A stretch of DNA of 64,000 nt from Candidatus Pseudothioglobus aerophilus (GCA_014384565.1 JACNFO010000024.1:1-64000), one strand, 5' to 3'. Shown: positions 45,040-55,601, numbered from the stretch's first letter. Notes: a model not told the origin generated them from the letters alone. Made by a program: numbers and translations.

Positions 45040-45939
45040 CTAGGTTTTAAAAACACCTGTAGAAAGATAGCGATCACCGCGATCACAAATAATTGTAACA
45101 ATAACGGCATTATTAACCTGTTTAGAAAGCTCGATTGCTGAAGCTACTGCGCCTCCAGCTGATACGCCAGAGAAGATGCCTTCACGAGTTGCAAGATCCC
45201 TTGTTGCTTGCTCTGCACTTGATTGCGAGATATCCATAATTTTATCCACCCTGGTTGAGTCAAAGATAGTGGGGAGATACTCTTTAGGCCACCTCCTAAT
45301 TCCTGGAATGTGTGAGTCATCATCAGGCTGAATACCTATGATTTGTATTGCTGGATTTTTTTCTTTGAGATACCTTGAAACCCCCATAATGGTGCCCGTA
45401 GTACCCATGGAGCTTACGAAATGTGTAATTTTTCCATTTGTATCATTCCAAATTTCTCTGGCAGTTGAGGCATAGTGAGCGCTTGGATTATCTTGATTAG
45501 AAAATTGGTTAAGCTGAAGGCCTTTATTTTCTATACTCATTTGATTTGCAAGATCACGTGCTCCTTCCATCCCAAGCTCTTTGGTCACTAAAATCAATTC
45601 TGCGCCATATGCGGTCATCGCATCTCTTCTCTCTTGCGATAGATTTTCTTGCATAATTAGAATCATCTTATAGCCCTTAATAGCTGCAACCATAGCTAGG
45701 GCAATGCCTGTGTTTCCACTAGTTGCTTCAATAAGAGTGTCTCCAGGATGAATCTCGCCCCTATTTTCTGCCTCAGTAATCATATTAAAGGCGGCGCGAT
45801 CTTTAACGGATCCAGCTGGGTTGTTGCCTTCGAGTTTACCAAGAATTATATTAGAAGGATTTGGATTTAATCTTTGCAGTTTAACTAAAGGAGTCTTTCC
45901 TATGCATTGATCAATTGTTAAATAGTTATTATTGCTCAT
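45040..45939 (-). CDS. cysM: Cysteine synthase B
   Basis: LEGNNPAGSVKDRAAFNMI, EATSGNTGIALAM. Confidence 0.93.
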   Translation of the reverse strand: MSNNNYLTIDQCIGKTPLVKLQRLNPNPSNIILGKLEGNNPAGSVKDRAAFNMITEAENRGEIHPGDTLIEATSGNTGIALAMVAAIKGYKMILIMQENLSQERRDAMTAYGAELILVTKELGMEGARDLANQMSIENKGLQLNQFSNQDNPSAHYASTAREIWNDTNGKITHFVSSMGTTGTIMGVSRYLKEKNPAIQIIGIQPDDDSHIPGIRRWPKEYLPTIFDSTRVDKIMDISQSSAEQATRDLATREGIFSGVSAGGAVASAIELSKQVNNAVIVTIICDRGDRYLSTGVFKT

Positions 45940-45978
45940 AATTTGATAGTTATTATCATAAATTTAAAGCCCTTAGAA

Positions 45979-47046
45979 CTACATATTGTTTAAGATGGCT
46001 TTTTTTACTTCCTCAAGTGTTGGATTCACATTAATCATTGCACTTGTGTCGCATTGAGCAATTGCAGTGTCTGGGTCTTTAAGTCCATGACCTGTAAGAG
46101 TACATACAACGCTCGAGCCATCAGGTATTTTTCCTGATTTTATATCTCTTAGAGCTCCTGCAACTGATATTGCAGAGGCAGGCTCACAAAAAATCCCTTC
46201 CTTTTCAGTCAGCATCTTTTGTGTTGCTAAAATTTCTTCATCTGAAAATGCATCAAACCATCCGTTCGATTCTTTACTAAGTTTTAAAGCTTGATCCCAG
46301 CTTTGAGGATTTCCAATTCTTATTGCAGTCGCAATAGTTTCTGGATTATGAACTCTCGAACCGTGAATAAATGGAGCAGCACCTTCAGCTTGATAACCGA
46401 GCATGACAGGTGTTGAATCTGCTTTTCCTTTCTCGTGATATTCTGTATAGCCCATCCAGTGCGCAGTAATATTTCCTGCATTACCAACAGGGAGGCAGTG
46501 GTAATCTGGAGCATGACCGAGCTCTTCAATAATTTCAAATGCTGCAGTTTTTTGACCTTGCAGCCTAAAAGGGTTGATTGAGTTGACTATTGAGACGGGT
46601 GCAAATTCAGCAACCTCTTTAACGAGCTGCATGCCGTCATCAAAGTTACCCTTAATTTGAATAATAGTAGAGCCATGTATCATTGCTTGCGCTAATTTAC
46701 CTAGCGCAATTTTTCCTTCTGGAATGAGAACAAATGCCTTAATTCCTGCTCTTGCAGCGTAGGCAGCAGCAGCAGCTGACGTATTTCCAGTTGATGCGCA
46801 AATAATTGCTTTTGAGCCACTTTCCACAGCCTTTGTAACTGCCATAGTCATTCCGCGATCTTTAAATGAACCTGTAGGATTTAATCCTTCGTACTTTATA
46901 TAGAGTTCAACTTGCGTCCCCATTTCACATGGGATATTTTCAAGTCTAATTAATGGTGTATTGCCTTCACCAAGACTTATGATACGAGTGTTGTCACTGA
47001 CAGGTAGAGTATCTCTATATTTGTCAATTAATCCTGTATATCTCAT
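45979..47046 (-). CDS. thrC: Threonine synthase
   Basis: LGEGNTPLIRLENI, GLNPTGSFKDRGMTMAV, CASTGNTSAAAAAYAARAG. Confidence 0.96.
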   Translation of the reverse strand: MRYTGLIDKYRDTLPVSDNTRIISLGEGNTPLIRLENIPCEMGTQVELYIKYEGLNPTGSFKDRGMTMAVTKAVESGSKAIICASTGNTSAAAAAYAARAGIKAFVLIPEGKIALGKLAQAMIHGSTIIQIKGNFDDGMQLVKEVAEFAPVSIVNSINPFRLQGQKTAAFEIIEELGHAPDYHCLPVGNAGNITAHWMGYTEYHEKGKADSTPVMLGYQAEGAAPFIHGSRVHNPETIATAIRIGNPQSWDQALKLSKESNGWFDAFSDEEILATQKMLTEKEGIFCEPASAISVAGALRDIKSGKIPDGSSVVCTLTGHGLKDPDTAIAQCDTSAMINVNPTLEEVKKAILNNM

Positions 47047-47062
47047 AGTTCTCTCAATTGGT

Positions 47063-48337
47063 TTAGTCTAGTAATTCAATATGAATAATTTGAACTTCTG
47101 CTTGATTAAAGTCGCTCGCTTCAATCGATTTTTTGATACTCATGACCGTTTTAGTGCTAACTTTATCAGTTGTTATTGCAATATGAGCGTTATTGTTCTC
47201 ATCGGCTTGCTTTTGAATTAGCGCATCTATACTAACATTATGGTCATTAAATATGCCTGTAACTTTAGCAAGAACCCCTTTAATGTCACTCACTAATAGC
47301 CTTAAAAAGAATTCACTATGAATATCATCACTTTTAATTACAGGAAGTTTTTGCTGAGATTTCCAGCCCAAGATATGGTTACTTGTTTGATTATTAATGA
47401 TGTCATTTAGATCAGCAATAACTGCAGAAGCAGTAGCCTCATCACCAGCTCCAGCGCCATAATATAAGCTAGTTCCTAAGGCATCACTTTTAACCATAAC
47501 TGCATTCATCACTCCATCGACTTGTGCAATTAATTGCTTATTTGGAACTAAGGTAGGGTGCACTCGAAGCTCGATTCCATCACCAGATCTTTTTGCAATG
47601 CCAAGATGCTTAATTGTATAGCCGAGCTCTGAAGCATGAATGATATCTTCAGTGGTTATATCGCTGATGCCTTTGGTAGAAACTTTATCAAATTGAAGTT
47701 CAGTACCAAATGCAATTGCAGCTAAGATAGATAACTTATGCGCAGCATCAATTCCTTCAATATCAAAAGTTGGGTCTTCTTCTGCGTAACCTAATGCTTG
47801 CGCTTCTTTCAGAACATCATCGAAATCCCTTCCCTTTTCCTTCATATCAGTAAGAATGAAGTTTGCAGTACCGTTAATGATTCCAGCAAGCGATTCAATA
47901 TTATTTGCACTCAGGCCCTGTTCAAGAGATTTTATGATTGGAATTCCTCCAGCCACTGAGGCTTCAAATAAAAGCCTTACTTGTTTTTTATTGGCTAGTT
48001 TAATTAATTCATTGCCATGATTCGCAATCAACGCCTTATTGGCAGTAATGACATGCTTTCCATTATTTATGGCTGTTTCAACCAGCTCTTTTGTAAGTCC
48101 AATTCCACCAATCAACTCAAGAACTACATCAACATCTGGGTGATTGACAACTTCAAAAGGATCTATAGTTAATTTAATAGTTGAGGTATCGCAGATACGC
48201 TTTTGTTTGACATCTCTAACGCCTGCTAGAACAACTTCTATTTTAACGCCAGTGCGTCTTTCAATAGATTCGCTATTTTTTTGCAATACATTTACAACGC
48301 CACCACCAACTGTTCCAAGACCTAGGATTCCAACTTT
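47063..48337 (-). CDS. hom: Homoserine dehydrogenase
   Basis: MKVGILGLGTVGGGVV, NKALIANHG, GIINGTANFIL, C-terminal ACT domain; likely start at MKVGIL rather than the track start 48370. Confidence 0.97.
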   Translation of the reverse strand, partial: KVGILGLGTVGGGVVNVLQKNSESIERRTGVKIEVVLAGVRDVKQKRICDTSTIKLTIDPFEVVNHPDVDVVLELIGGIGLTKELVETAINNGKHVITANKALIANHGNELIKLANKKQVRLLFEASVAGGIPIIKSLEQGLSANNIESLAGIINGTANFILTDMKEKGRDFDDVLKEAQALGYAEEDPTFDIEGIDAAHKLSILAAIAFGTELQFDKVSTKGISDITTEDIIHASELGYTIKHLGIAKRSGDGIELRVHPTLVPNKQLIAQVDGVMNAVMVKSDALGTSLYYGAGAGDEATASAVIADLNDIINNQTSNHILGWKSQQKLPVIKSDDIHSEFFLRLLVSDIKGVLAKVTGIFNDHNVSIDALIQKQADENNNAHIAITTDKVSTKTVMSIKKSIEASDFNQAEVQIIHIELLD

Positions 48338-48464
48338 CATTATTGTATTTTGTAAATTCAAATGCGCCATTATACCAACCAGTGAAAAGGCGCACTAGCA
48401 ATCATGTTTAAAAATGTTAGTAGAGTTATTGAGCTTGATTAAAGTAATAGGTTTAAATTTTTTT

Positions 48465-49919
48465 TTACTTAAGTCCGCCCATACAAATGTACTTTAGTTC
48501 GAGAAAGTCATCTATTCCATAGTGCGAGCCTTCTCTGCCTAATCCTGATTCCTTGATTCCACCAAATGGAGCTACTTCATTAGATATGACACCTTCATTA
48601 ACGCCAACCATTCCGTATTCTAAGGCTTCAGATACGCGCCATATTCTATTAATATCGTTTGTATAAAAATAAGAGGCCAATCCAAACTCCGTATCATTAG
48701 CCATATCTATCGCTTCTTTCTCAGTTGAAAATTTGAATACCGGCGCAAGCGGTCCAAAAGTTTCTTCTGTTGCAATTTTCATAGTGCTGTCTGCATTACT
48801 AATGACTGTTGGCTCAAATGTAGTTCCACCATTTTTATGAGGCTTTCCACCTACAGCAACGAGTGCTCCTCGATCAATAGCATCTGACAAGTGGTCTTTA
48901 ACTTTTTCAAGTGCTTTAAGGCTTATAAGCGGCCCTTGATTAACACCCTCATCCATTCCATTTCCAACATTTAGGGTTTTAACTGCTTTTGCAAGTCTAG
49001 TTACAAACTCATCATAAATTCCCTCTTGAACTAAAAAGCGATTAGTACAAACACAGGTTTGCCCAGTATTACGAAATTTTGAAATCATTGCACCTGAAAC
49101 TGCAGAGTCGATATCGGCATCATCAAAGACTATGAACGGAGCATTGCCCCCTAGCTCCATAGATACTTTTTTCATTGTGTCGGCGCAGTTGCGTGTTAGG
49201 ATTTTTCCAACAGCAGTTGAGCCAGTAAATGAAAGTTTTCTAACAATTGGGCTACTGGTTAAGGCTTGTCCAATTTCACTTGAATTAGTTCCAACAACTA
49301 CATTTATTATGCCTTTGGGTACTCCAGCTTGCTCAGCAAGTTCTGCAATTGCTAGCGCTGATAAAGGAGTTTCGGCAGCGGGCTTGATGACAACTGGACA
49401 ACCCGCAGCAAGTGCAGGAGCACATTTTCTGGTGATCATGGCGATTGGGAAATTCCAAGGCGTAATTGAAGCAACAACACCGATTGGCTGTTTAATAACA
49501 AGTATTCTTCTGTCATTTGCGGGCGTTGGAATTATATCGCCATAGGTTCTTTTTCCCTCTTCTGCAAACCATTCTATAAAGGATGCACCATATCCAACCT
49601 CACCCCTAGCTTCTGCTAATGGCTTTCCTTGTTCTGCTGTCATTAATATGGCTAAATCTTCTTGATTTGACATAATTAAATCAAACCATTTTTTTAAGAT
49701 AATTGCTCTTTCTTTAGCAGTTCGGCTGCGCCAATCTGGCCACGCGGCATTTGCTGCATCGATGGCCTCATCGGTTTCTTTTTTACCCATGTCTGGTAAA
49801 GTACTAATTACTTCATTTGTATAAGCATTAGTCACATCAAAGCGTGACTCTGTATCATCACCAACCCACTGTCCATTGATGTATCCGTGAGCTTTTAAAA
49901 GGCTAGTATTTTTGAGCAT
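48465..49919 (-). CDS. gabD: Succinate-/glutarate-semialdehyde dehydrogenase
   Basis: VIKQPIGVVASITPWNFPIAMITRK, VSMELGGNAPFIVFDDADID, NTGQTCVCTNR. Confidence 0.92.
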   Translation of the reverse strand: MLKNTSLLKAHGYINGQWVGDDTESRFDVTNAYTNEVISTLPDMGKKETDEAIDAANAAWPDWRSRTAKERAIILKKWFDLIMSNQEDLAILMTAEQGKPLAEARGEVGYGASFIEWFAEEGKRTYGDIIPTPANDRRILVIKQPIGVVASITPWNFPIAMITRKCAPALAAGCPVVIKPAAETPLSALAIAELAEQAGVPKGIINVVVGTNSSEIGQALTSSPIVRKLSFTGSTAVGKILTRNCADTMKKVSMELGGNAPFIVFDDADIDSAVSGAMISKFRNTGQTCVCTNRFLVQEGIYDEFVTRLAKAVKTLNVGNGMDEGVNQGPLISLKALEKVKDHLSDAIDRGALVAVGGKPHKNGGTTFEPTVISNADSTMKIATEETFGPLAPVFKFSTEKEAIDMANDTEFGLASYFYTNDINRIWRVSEALEYGMVGVNEGVISNEVAPFGGIKESGLGREGSHYGIDDFLELKYICMGGLK

Positions 49920-49989
49920 AATTTATCCTTGGATTTATATTGAACTATAAAGGTGCTAATTATAATGTTCAATTGAGCTGAAATGTTCT

Positions 49990-50793
49990 TCACGTATGTT
50001 GCGCTTTTGGAGTTTGTTGTTTCTGTCGTCTTCCAATTAATGAGGCGGTTATTACGCCTAGAGTGACAACTCCTACTAAGATTGTTGAAACTGCATTTAT
50101 TTCAGGAGTGACTCCTAGCCTTACCATCGAATATATTTTCATTGGAAGGGTTGTAGAGCCTGGACCAGAAGTAAAGCTCGCAATTACAAGATCATCAAGT
50201 GACAGAGTGAAAGATAAAAGCCAGCCAGAGATAACTGCTGGGAGGATTATTGGAAGTGTTATTAGGGTAAACGTTCTAAATGGGGTGCACCCTAAGTCAA
50301 GCGCTGCCTCCGTTAGACTATCATCATAGCTTGACATTCTTGACTGCACAACAACTGCAACATAGCACATTGAAAATGTTATATGAGCCAAAGTCACAGT
50401 AAAAATACCTCGATCAATTGCAAGCGCAACAAACATAAGTAAAGTTGATAGCCCAATGATTACTTCTGGCATAACCATTGGCGCATAGATCATCCCTGAA
50501 AAAAGAGTTCTGCCTTTAAAATTACCAAAACGTGTCATTACCAGACCAGCAATAGTTCCTAAAATTGTTGCAATAGTTGAAGAAAAAAAAGCAACCTTTA
50601 TTGTTACCCAGGCGGCATCTTTGATACCCTGGTTTTGCAATAGCTCGCCATACCACTTAGTTGAGAAACCACCCCAAACTGTAACTAATCTTGATTCATT
50701 AAAGCTAAATAAAATTAATAATATTATTGGTATATATAAAAATGAAAAACCAACAATCAGTGAGAAAATATTGAAGCTACCAAACTTTTTCAT
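49990..50793 (-). CDS. potI: Putrescine/spermidine ABC transporter permease (PotI/PotC)
   Basis: Binding-protein-dependent permease; LTEAALDLGCTPFRTFTLITLPIILPAVISGWLLSFTLSLDDLVIASFTSGPG. Confidence 0.9.
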   Translation of the reverse strand: MKKFGSFNIFSLIVGFSFLYIPIILLILFSFNESRLVTVWGGFSTKWYGELLQNQGIKDAAWVTIKVAFFSSTIATILGTIAGLVMTRFGNFKGRTLFSGMIYAPMVMPEVIIGLSTLLMFVALAIDRGIFTVTLAHITFSMCYVAVVVQSRMSSYDDSLTEAALDLGCTPFRTFTLITLPIILPAVISGWLLSFTLSLDDLVIASFTSGPGSTTLPMKIYSMVRLGVTPEINAVSTILVGVVTLGVITASLIGRRQKQQTPKAQHT

Positions 50794-51704
50794 GAGATTG
50801 CCTTCTCTTGTGATCTCTGGTAAAGCATTATTGGGACAACGAGAATTGCAAGTAGAAGGATTGCGACTGCTGAGGCCACTGGCCAGTCTCGGTTATAGAA
50901 AAACTCTGTCCAAAGAACCTTTCCAATCATTAGCGTTTCAGAGCCGCCAAGTAAATCTGGGATTACAAACTCACCCATAACTGGTATAAAAACCAAGAAG
51001 CAGCCAGCGATAATTCCAGATAGAGATAGTGGAACAGTTACTGTCCAGAAGGCTTTAAAGGGTCTGCACCCAAGATCAGCCGCAGCTTCTAATAAACTCA
51101 TATCCATTTTTTCAAGATTTGCATACAGAGGCAGAATCATAAAAGGCAGATAAGAGTATACAATGCCAATATAGACTGCAAGATCAGTGTTCATTATCAT
51201 GAGTGGCTGTTCAATAATTCCTATGGACATTAAAGCTAAGTTAAGTAAGCCCTCCGTCTTTAGTATTCCAATCCACGCATAGACTCGTATTAAAAAAGAA
51301 GTCCAAAACGGAAGAATAACCAGCATGAGAAGTATTCCTCGCCATCGGGTGGGCGCTCTTGCGACGCTGTAAGCTATTGAGTAGCCTATTATTAGGGTTA
51401 GTATTGTTGAAATAAAGGCAATTTTTAAACTTGAAAGATAGGCCTTAATATACAAAGAGTCACTAAAAAGAAATAAATAGTTATCAAAGCTTGCTTTAAT
51501 TGAAGGTAGCCATGAATCTCCCCAAATTAGAAGCGAGGAATATGGCGGCCTTGCATAAATTGTTTCTGCAAAACTTATTTTTAAAACATAGATAAAAGGC
51601 AGTAAAAAAAGCAAAAGCAGCCAAATATATGGAATTGCAATTACGGCGTTTCTTCCATTAAAGATACTTTTAAAAAAATTTGGATTTGTTTGCATAAGCT
51701 TCAC
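50790..51704 (-). CDS. potH: Putrescine/spermidine ABC transporter permease (PotH/PotB)
   Basis: LEAAADLGCRPFKAFWTVTVPLSLSGIIAGCFLVFIPVMGEFVIPDLLGG. Confidence 0.9.
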   Translation of the reverse strand: MKLMQTNPNFFKSIFNGRNAVIAIPYIWLLLLFLLPFIYVLKISFAETIYARPPYSSLLIWGDSWLPSIKASFDNYLFLFSDSLYIKAYLSSLKIAFISTILTLIIGYSIAYSVARAPTRWRGILLMLVILPFWTSFLIRVYAWIGILKTEGLLNLALMSIGIIEQPLMIMNTDLAVYIGIVYSYLPFMILPLYANLEKMDMSLLEAAADLGCRPFKAFWTVTVPLSLSGIIAGCFLVFIPVMGEFVIPDLLGGSETLMIGKVLWTEFFYNRDWPVASAVAILLLAILVVPIMLYQRSQEKAIS

Positions 51705-51710
51705 AGGAAG

Positions 51711-52841
51711 CTAAGAAAGAAGGACCACAGCAGAATGCGGCGCCCATTGAAGGTAAACTTCATCATCCCATGTTAAATGGTGCTCTTTAGTTCGTTCACG
51801 ATTTGCACGTATTGCTTTTAAGATTCTTCCATTATCTAGTTTGACATGGTAAGTGGAAAAGCTCCCTCCATAGGCAATATCTTCAATCGTTCCTTTTAAT
51901 ATATTGTGATCATGAGATGGCGCTACTTTAGATATTTCAAGTTTTTCTGGCCTTATTGCAAACCACATTTCATCTTCAACTGAGGCGCCAACCTCTTGTG
52001 TTGCAAACACAATTGAATTTGAATCTTCAGAAAACAACTGAGTGCCAACTTCATTTTGTCCTTTGTAGATCCCCTTTAATATATTAACATCACCTATAAA
52101 GTCAGCAACATCCTTGTTAATTGGTGCTTCATAGATTTCTGCGGGTGTTGCAACTTGAACTAAATTTCCAGAATCCATAACGCCGATCCTACTTGAAACA
52201 GTCATCGCCTCTTCCTGGTCATGGGTAACAATAACAAAAGTGACCTCTAGTTTTTCCTGAATATCCATTAATTCAAACTGAGTTTGTTCTCTCAACCTTT
52301 TATCGAGTGCTCCTAAAGGCTCATCAAGAAGTAGTAATTTTGGACGCTTGGCAAGGCTTCTTGCAAGAGCAACCCTTTGACTTTGACCACCAGAGAGCTG
52401 ATTAGGTTTACGATTAGCAAAGTCAGTAAGCTCAACAAGCTCGAGCATTTCTTCTACTCTTTGATTAATCTCGTTAGCAGGAAGATTGTCTTGCTTTAAT
52501 CCAAAGGCAATATTTTTTTCAACAGTCATATGAGGAAAAAGCGCGTAGGACTGGAACATCATGTTAATTGGTCTTAGGTGAGGAGGTATTTCAGATATAT
52601 CTTCTCCATCCAAAAGAATCTTGCCATTAGTGATTTTTTCAAAGCCTGCAAGCATTCGAAGGAGCGTTGTTTTTCCGCAACCAGAAGGACCCAGTAAAGA
52701 GAAAAATTCATTTTTATAGATATCTAGAGTTAAATTATCAATTGCTGTAAATTCACCAAACCGCTTGGTGACATTTTGAATTTGAATGTAGGGTTTATGA
52801 CTTGAATCGAGCCAAGGGCTGACTTTAATAGTTTCAGACAT
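51711..52841 (-). CDS. potG: Putrescine/spermidine ABC transporter ATP-binding protein (PotG/PotA)
   Basis: LLGPSGCGKTTLLRMLAGFE, LSGGQSQRVALARSLAKRPKLLLLDEPLGALDKRLREQ; C-terminal TOBE. Confidence 0.93.
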   Translation of the reverse strand: MSETIKVSPWLDSSHKPYIQIQNVTKRFGEFTAIDNLTLDIYKNEFFSLLGPSGCGKTTLLRMLAGFEKITNGKILLDGEDISEIPPHLRPINMMFQSYALFPHMTVEKNIAFGLKQDNLPANEINQRVEEMLELVELTDFANRKPNQLSGGQSQRVALARSLAKRPKLLLLDEPLGALDKRLREQTQFELMDIQEKLEVTFVIVTHDQEEAMTVSSRIGVMDSGNLVQVATPAEIYEAPINKDVADFIGDVNILKGIYKGQNEVGTQLFSEDSNSIVFATQEVGASVEDEMWFAIRPEKLEISKVAPSHDHNILKGTIEDIAYGGSFSTYHVKLDNGRILKAIRANRERTKEHHLTWDDEVYLQWAPHSAVVLLS

Positions 52842-52862
52842 AGAATTATGATTATTAAAAAC

Positions 52863-52889
52863 CCTCCATGATGCAAAGCATCATGGAGG
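52863..52889 (-). terminator. Intercistronic hairpin between potF and potG
   Basis: Perfect 12-bp stem CCTCCATGATGC-TTT-GCATCATGGAGG followed on the minus strand by GTTTTTAATAA. Confidence 0.75.
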
Positions 52890-52905
52890 TAATAGTAGTT
52901 TAAAG

Positions 52906-53997
52906 CTACTGACCTGTTGTAACTTTAGTCCAGGTACGTGTTACCACTCTTTGAGATTTGGAATCGTATGTTGGGCTAATGTATAAACCTTCCATAACCT
53001 CAGGTGTTGGGTAAACCGCTGGATCATTTAGAAGATCTTCCTCTAGGAGAGGTTGAGAGGCTAGATTACCATTCGCATACCAAACATAGTTTGTTGCTGT
53101 TGCAATTTGCTCAGGATCCATTATCCAGTTAATATACTTATGTGCATTATCGGCATTAGGAGCGTCATCTGGAATTGCTAATTGATCAAACCACATCAGC
53201 GCGCCTTCATCAGGAATCGAATAAACGATTTCTACGCCATTTTCCGCATCCCAGGCTGCATATTGAGCCATAAACACATCACCCGACCAGCCAACAACTA
53301 GACATATATCTCCATTGGCAAGAGCATCAATGTACTGAGATGAGTGAAATTTTTGAATGTACGGACGAATCTTGGTCAAGACAGCTTCTGCTTTAGCTAT
53401 AACATCCGAATCAGTGCTTCTTGGGTCCTCACCAAGATAAGCAAGTGCTGCAGGAATTATTTCAGTTGGTGCATTTAGAAGATGAACGCCGCAATCGGCG
53501 AATTTTGAAACAACATCTGGATCAAAGACCATAGCAAGAGAGGTTGTAGGTGCATTCTCCATCCTTTCATTAATCAAGCCTTCGTTGTAGCCAATACCTG
53601 TTGTTCCCCACATGTAGTTAACAGAGTAGTCATTTAGAGGACCAAATTGTGCTACCTGCTCTTCAATATCGCTCCACATGTTTCCAATATTTGATAATTT
53701 TGATTTATCCAATTTTTGGAAAACACCCGCTTCAATTTGACGCGCTAAGAAACTACTCGAAGGAACGACAACGTCATACCCAGAGCTTCCTGCAAGAAGC
53801 TTAGCTTCTAGGACTTCATTAGAATCGAACACATCATAGACAACCTTAATGCCTGTTGCAGCTGTAAAGTCTGCATTAACCTGCTCATCAATATAATCAG
53901 ACCAGTTTAGAACATTAACTACTTCTTCTGCAATTACAGCTTGAGCAGTAAATGTTAACGCTCCAGCAATAAGTAGATTATTTAATTTATTTTTCAT
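52906..53997 (-). CDS. potF: Polyamine ABC transporter substrate-binding protein (PotF-like)
   Basis: Signal peptide; EEVVNVLNWSDYIDEQVNADFTAATGIKVVYDVFDSNEVLEAKLLAGSSGYDVVVPS. Confidence 0.95.
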   Translation of the reverse strand: MKNKLNNLLIAGALTFTAQAVIAEEVVNVLNWSDYIDEQVNADFTAATGIKVVYDVFDSNEVLEAKLLAGSSGYDVVVPSSSFLARQIEAGVFQKLDKSKLSNIGNMWSDIEEQVAQFGPLNDYSVNYMWGTTGIGYNEGLINERMENAPTTSLAMVFDPDVVSKFADCGVHLLNAPTEIIPAALAYLGEDPRSTDSDVIAKAEAVLTKIRPYIQKFHSSQYIDALANGDICLVVGWSGDVFMAQYAAWDAENGVEIVYSIPDEGALMWFDQLAIPDDAPNADNAHKYINWIMDPEQIATATNYVWYANGNLASQPLLEEDLLNDPAVYPTPEVMEGLYISPTYDSKSQRVVTRTWTKVTTGQ

Positions 53998-54035
53998 TAT
54001 TACTCTCCTTTTATTTTATTTTTACTAACTGGATT

Positions 54036-54098
54036 ATATTAAAGTTTATTCTTTAATATGCACTTTTTTTGAAATTACAATTCAATCATATATTAAAG
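54036..54098. repeat. Three copies of the 9-mer ATATTAAAG / CTTTAATAT upstream of potF
   Basis: Copies at 54036-54044 (+), 54051-54059 (inverted), 54090-54098 (+). Confidence 0.6.
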
Positions 54099-55451
54099 AT
54101 GCCTTAAATAAGAGTTATATTCGAAGTCAGTAATCGTACTTTCAAATCTTTTTATCTCAGATTCTTTGACACATTGATAGGATTTTTGAAACTTTTCACC
54201 AAAAAATTCTTTAACTACTGAGGATTCACTTGTTTTATGAACAGCTTCTCTCCAGGTTATTCCTAATGCAGCTTCATGCTGCGCATGAGCATTCCCAATA
54301 GTTTCTTTATCAAGTGGATATTTATTTGTAATTCCTGACAAAACACTTGAAAGAATGGACGCGAATACTAAGTAAGGATTCGAGTCTGCACTTGGAAGTC
54401 TAAACTCTAAACGCGTTGCTTTTGAGGATGCCTCAGGCAATCTTACTAGGGCAGTCCTATTTTCATTACCCCAGCTTAATGTTGTTGGAGCGTGATCTGC
54501 ATTATGAACTAAACGTCGATATGAATTTGAGTGTGATGCATAAAAAGAAAGAAAATCAGGGGCATTCTTTAAAAGGCCCGCAATAGAGTTCGCAAAGATA
54601 CCTTGAGGCTGTTTATCTTTATTGACTGAAAAAACATTGTTACCATCTTTATCAATAATGCTAAGGTGCGCGTGCATACCGTTGCCAGCTTGATCTGAAA
54701 AAGGTTTGGCCATAAAGGTGGCATTCATATTAAATTGTCTAGCGCAGTTTTTAATTAAGCGTTTCATTAAAAAGGCCTGATCAGCCATCAAGAGGGCGTC
54801 ATCATGATGTAGTAAATTAATTTCAAATTGTCCAGGTGCACACTCCTTGATGGCAGTCTCAGAAGGAATCCCTAGAGAGTGAGAACTTTTTTCTACTAGG
54901 GCAAAGAAGCTTTCAAAGTCATCCATCTCATTCAAGTTGAGAAGCTGAACATCTTCATATCTTCTGTTAGTGCCTGGAATGATTGGCATTTGTGGATGGC
55001 CATTTTTTTGCAATTGCTTATCAACAAGATAAAATTCCATTTCAGGAGCAATAACTGGCTTTAAATTAAGCTTTTGAAAACGCTCAAGTACTGAAGATAG
55101 GATTTGCCTTGGGTCTGCATAAATTGCCTCTCCATCACCGTTTTCCATACTAACAAGGCACTGGGCTGTCTTACGAGTACTCCATGGCGTGACTGCTAGT
55201 GAACTTATAACGGGCCTACATATTGCATCACCGTCACCTGACATTACCAGCCCAGTTCCCTTAGGGTTGTCACCCCAAACATCAAGTACATAGCTCGATA
55301 TAGGCATTTTAAGGCCACCATCAAAAGCTTTAATTAAAGTTTTTGGTGAGGCATATTTGCCTCTTGGGATACCATTAAAGTCAACATAGATAAACTCAAC
55401 TTTTTCAAGGTCAGAGTGCAGTTCTAAAAATTTTTTTGCAATATTTTCCAT
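54093..55451 (-). CDS. puuA: Glutamine synthetase family, gamma-glutamylpolyamine synthetase (PuuA/SpuI-like)
   Basis: GS fold (PVIAPEMEFYLV, NGMHAHLSI, NRTALVRLPEASSKATRLEFRLPSADSNPYL), linked to pot and polyamine genes. Confidence 0.87.
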   Translation of the reverse strand: MENIAKKFLELHSDLEKVEFIYVDFNGIPRGKYASPKTLIKAFDGGLKMPISSYVLDVWGDNPKGTGLVMSGDGDAICRPVISSLAVTPWSTRKTAQCLVSMENGDGEAIYADPRQILSSVLERFQKLNLKPVIAPEMEFYLVDKQLQKNGHPQMPIIPGTNRRYEDVQLLNLNEMDDFESFFALVEKSSHSLGIPSETAIKECAPGQFEINLLHHDDALLMADQAFLMKRLIKNCARQFNMNATFMAKPFSDQAGNGMHAHLSIIDKDGNNVFSVNKDKQPQGIFANSIAGLLKNAPDFLSFYASHSNSYRRLVHNADHAPTTLSWGNENRTALVRLPEASSKATRLEFRLPSADSNPYLVFASILSSVLSGITNKYPLDKETIGNAHAQHEAALGITWREAVHKTSESSVVKEFFGEKFQKSYQCVKESEIKRFESTITDFEYNSYLRHL

Positions 55452-55554
55452 AACTTTAGTATTAAATTAATTCGATAAATATTATCTTAAAAAAGATTTG
55501 GAAAAATAATCTTTACAAACATATTTAATATTAATTATAAGATAAGTGTAACAT

Positions 55555-55570
55555 ATTTGTGATCACAAAT
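55555..55570. promoter_or_regulatory. Candidate GntR operator, copy 1
   Basis: Perfect palindrome ATTTGTGATCACAAAT between divergent puuA-like and gntR genes. Confidence 0.75.
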
Positions 55571-55601
55571 TATAAATATAAATATAAATGATTAATAAAA
55601 T

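Noticed and set aside
55555-55570. CRP binding site
   Set aside because: CRP sites need TGTGA-N6-TCACA; here the half-sites abut without the spacer, which fits a GntR operator better.
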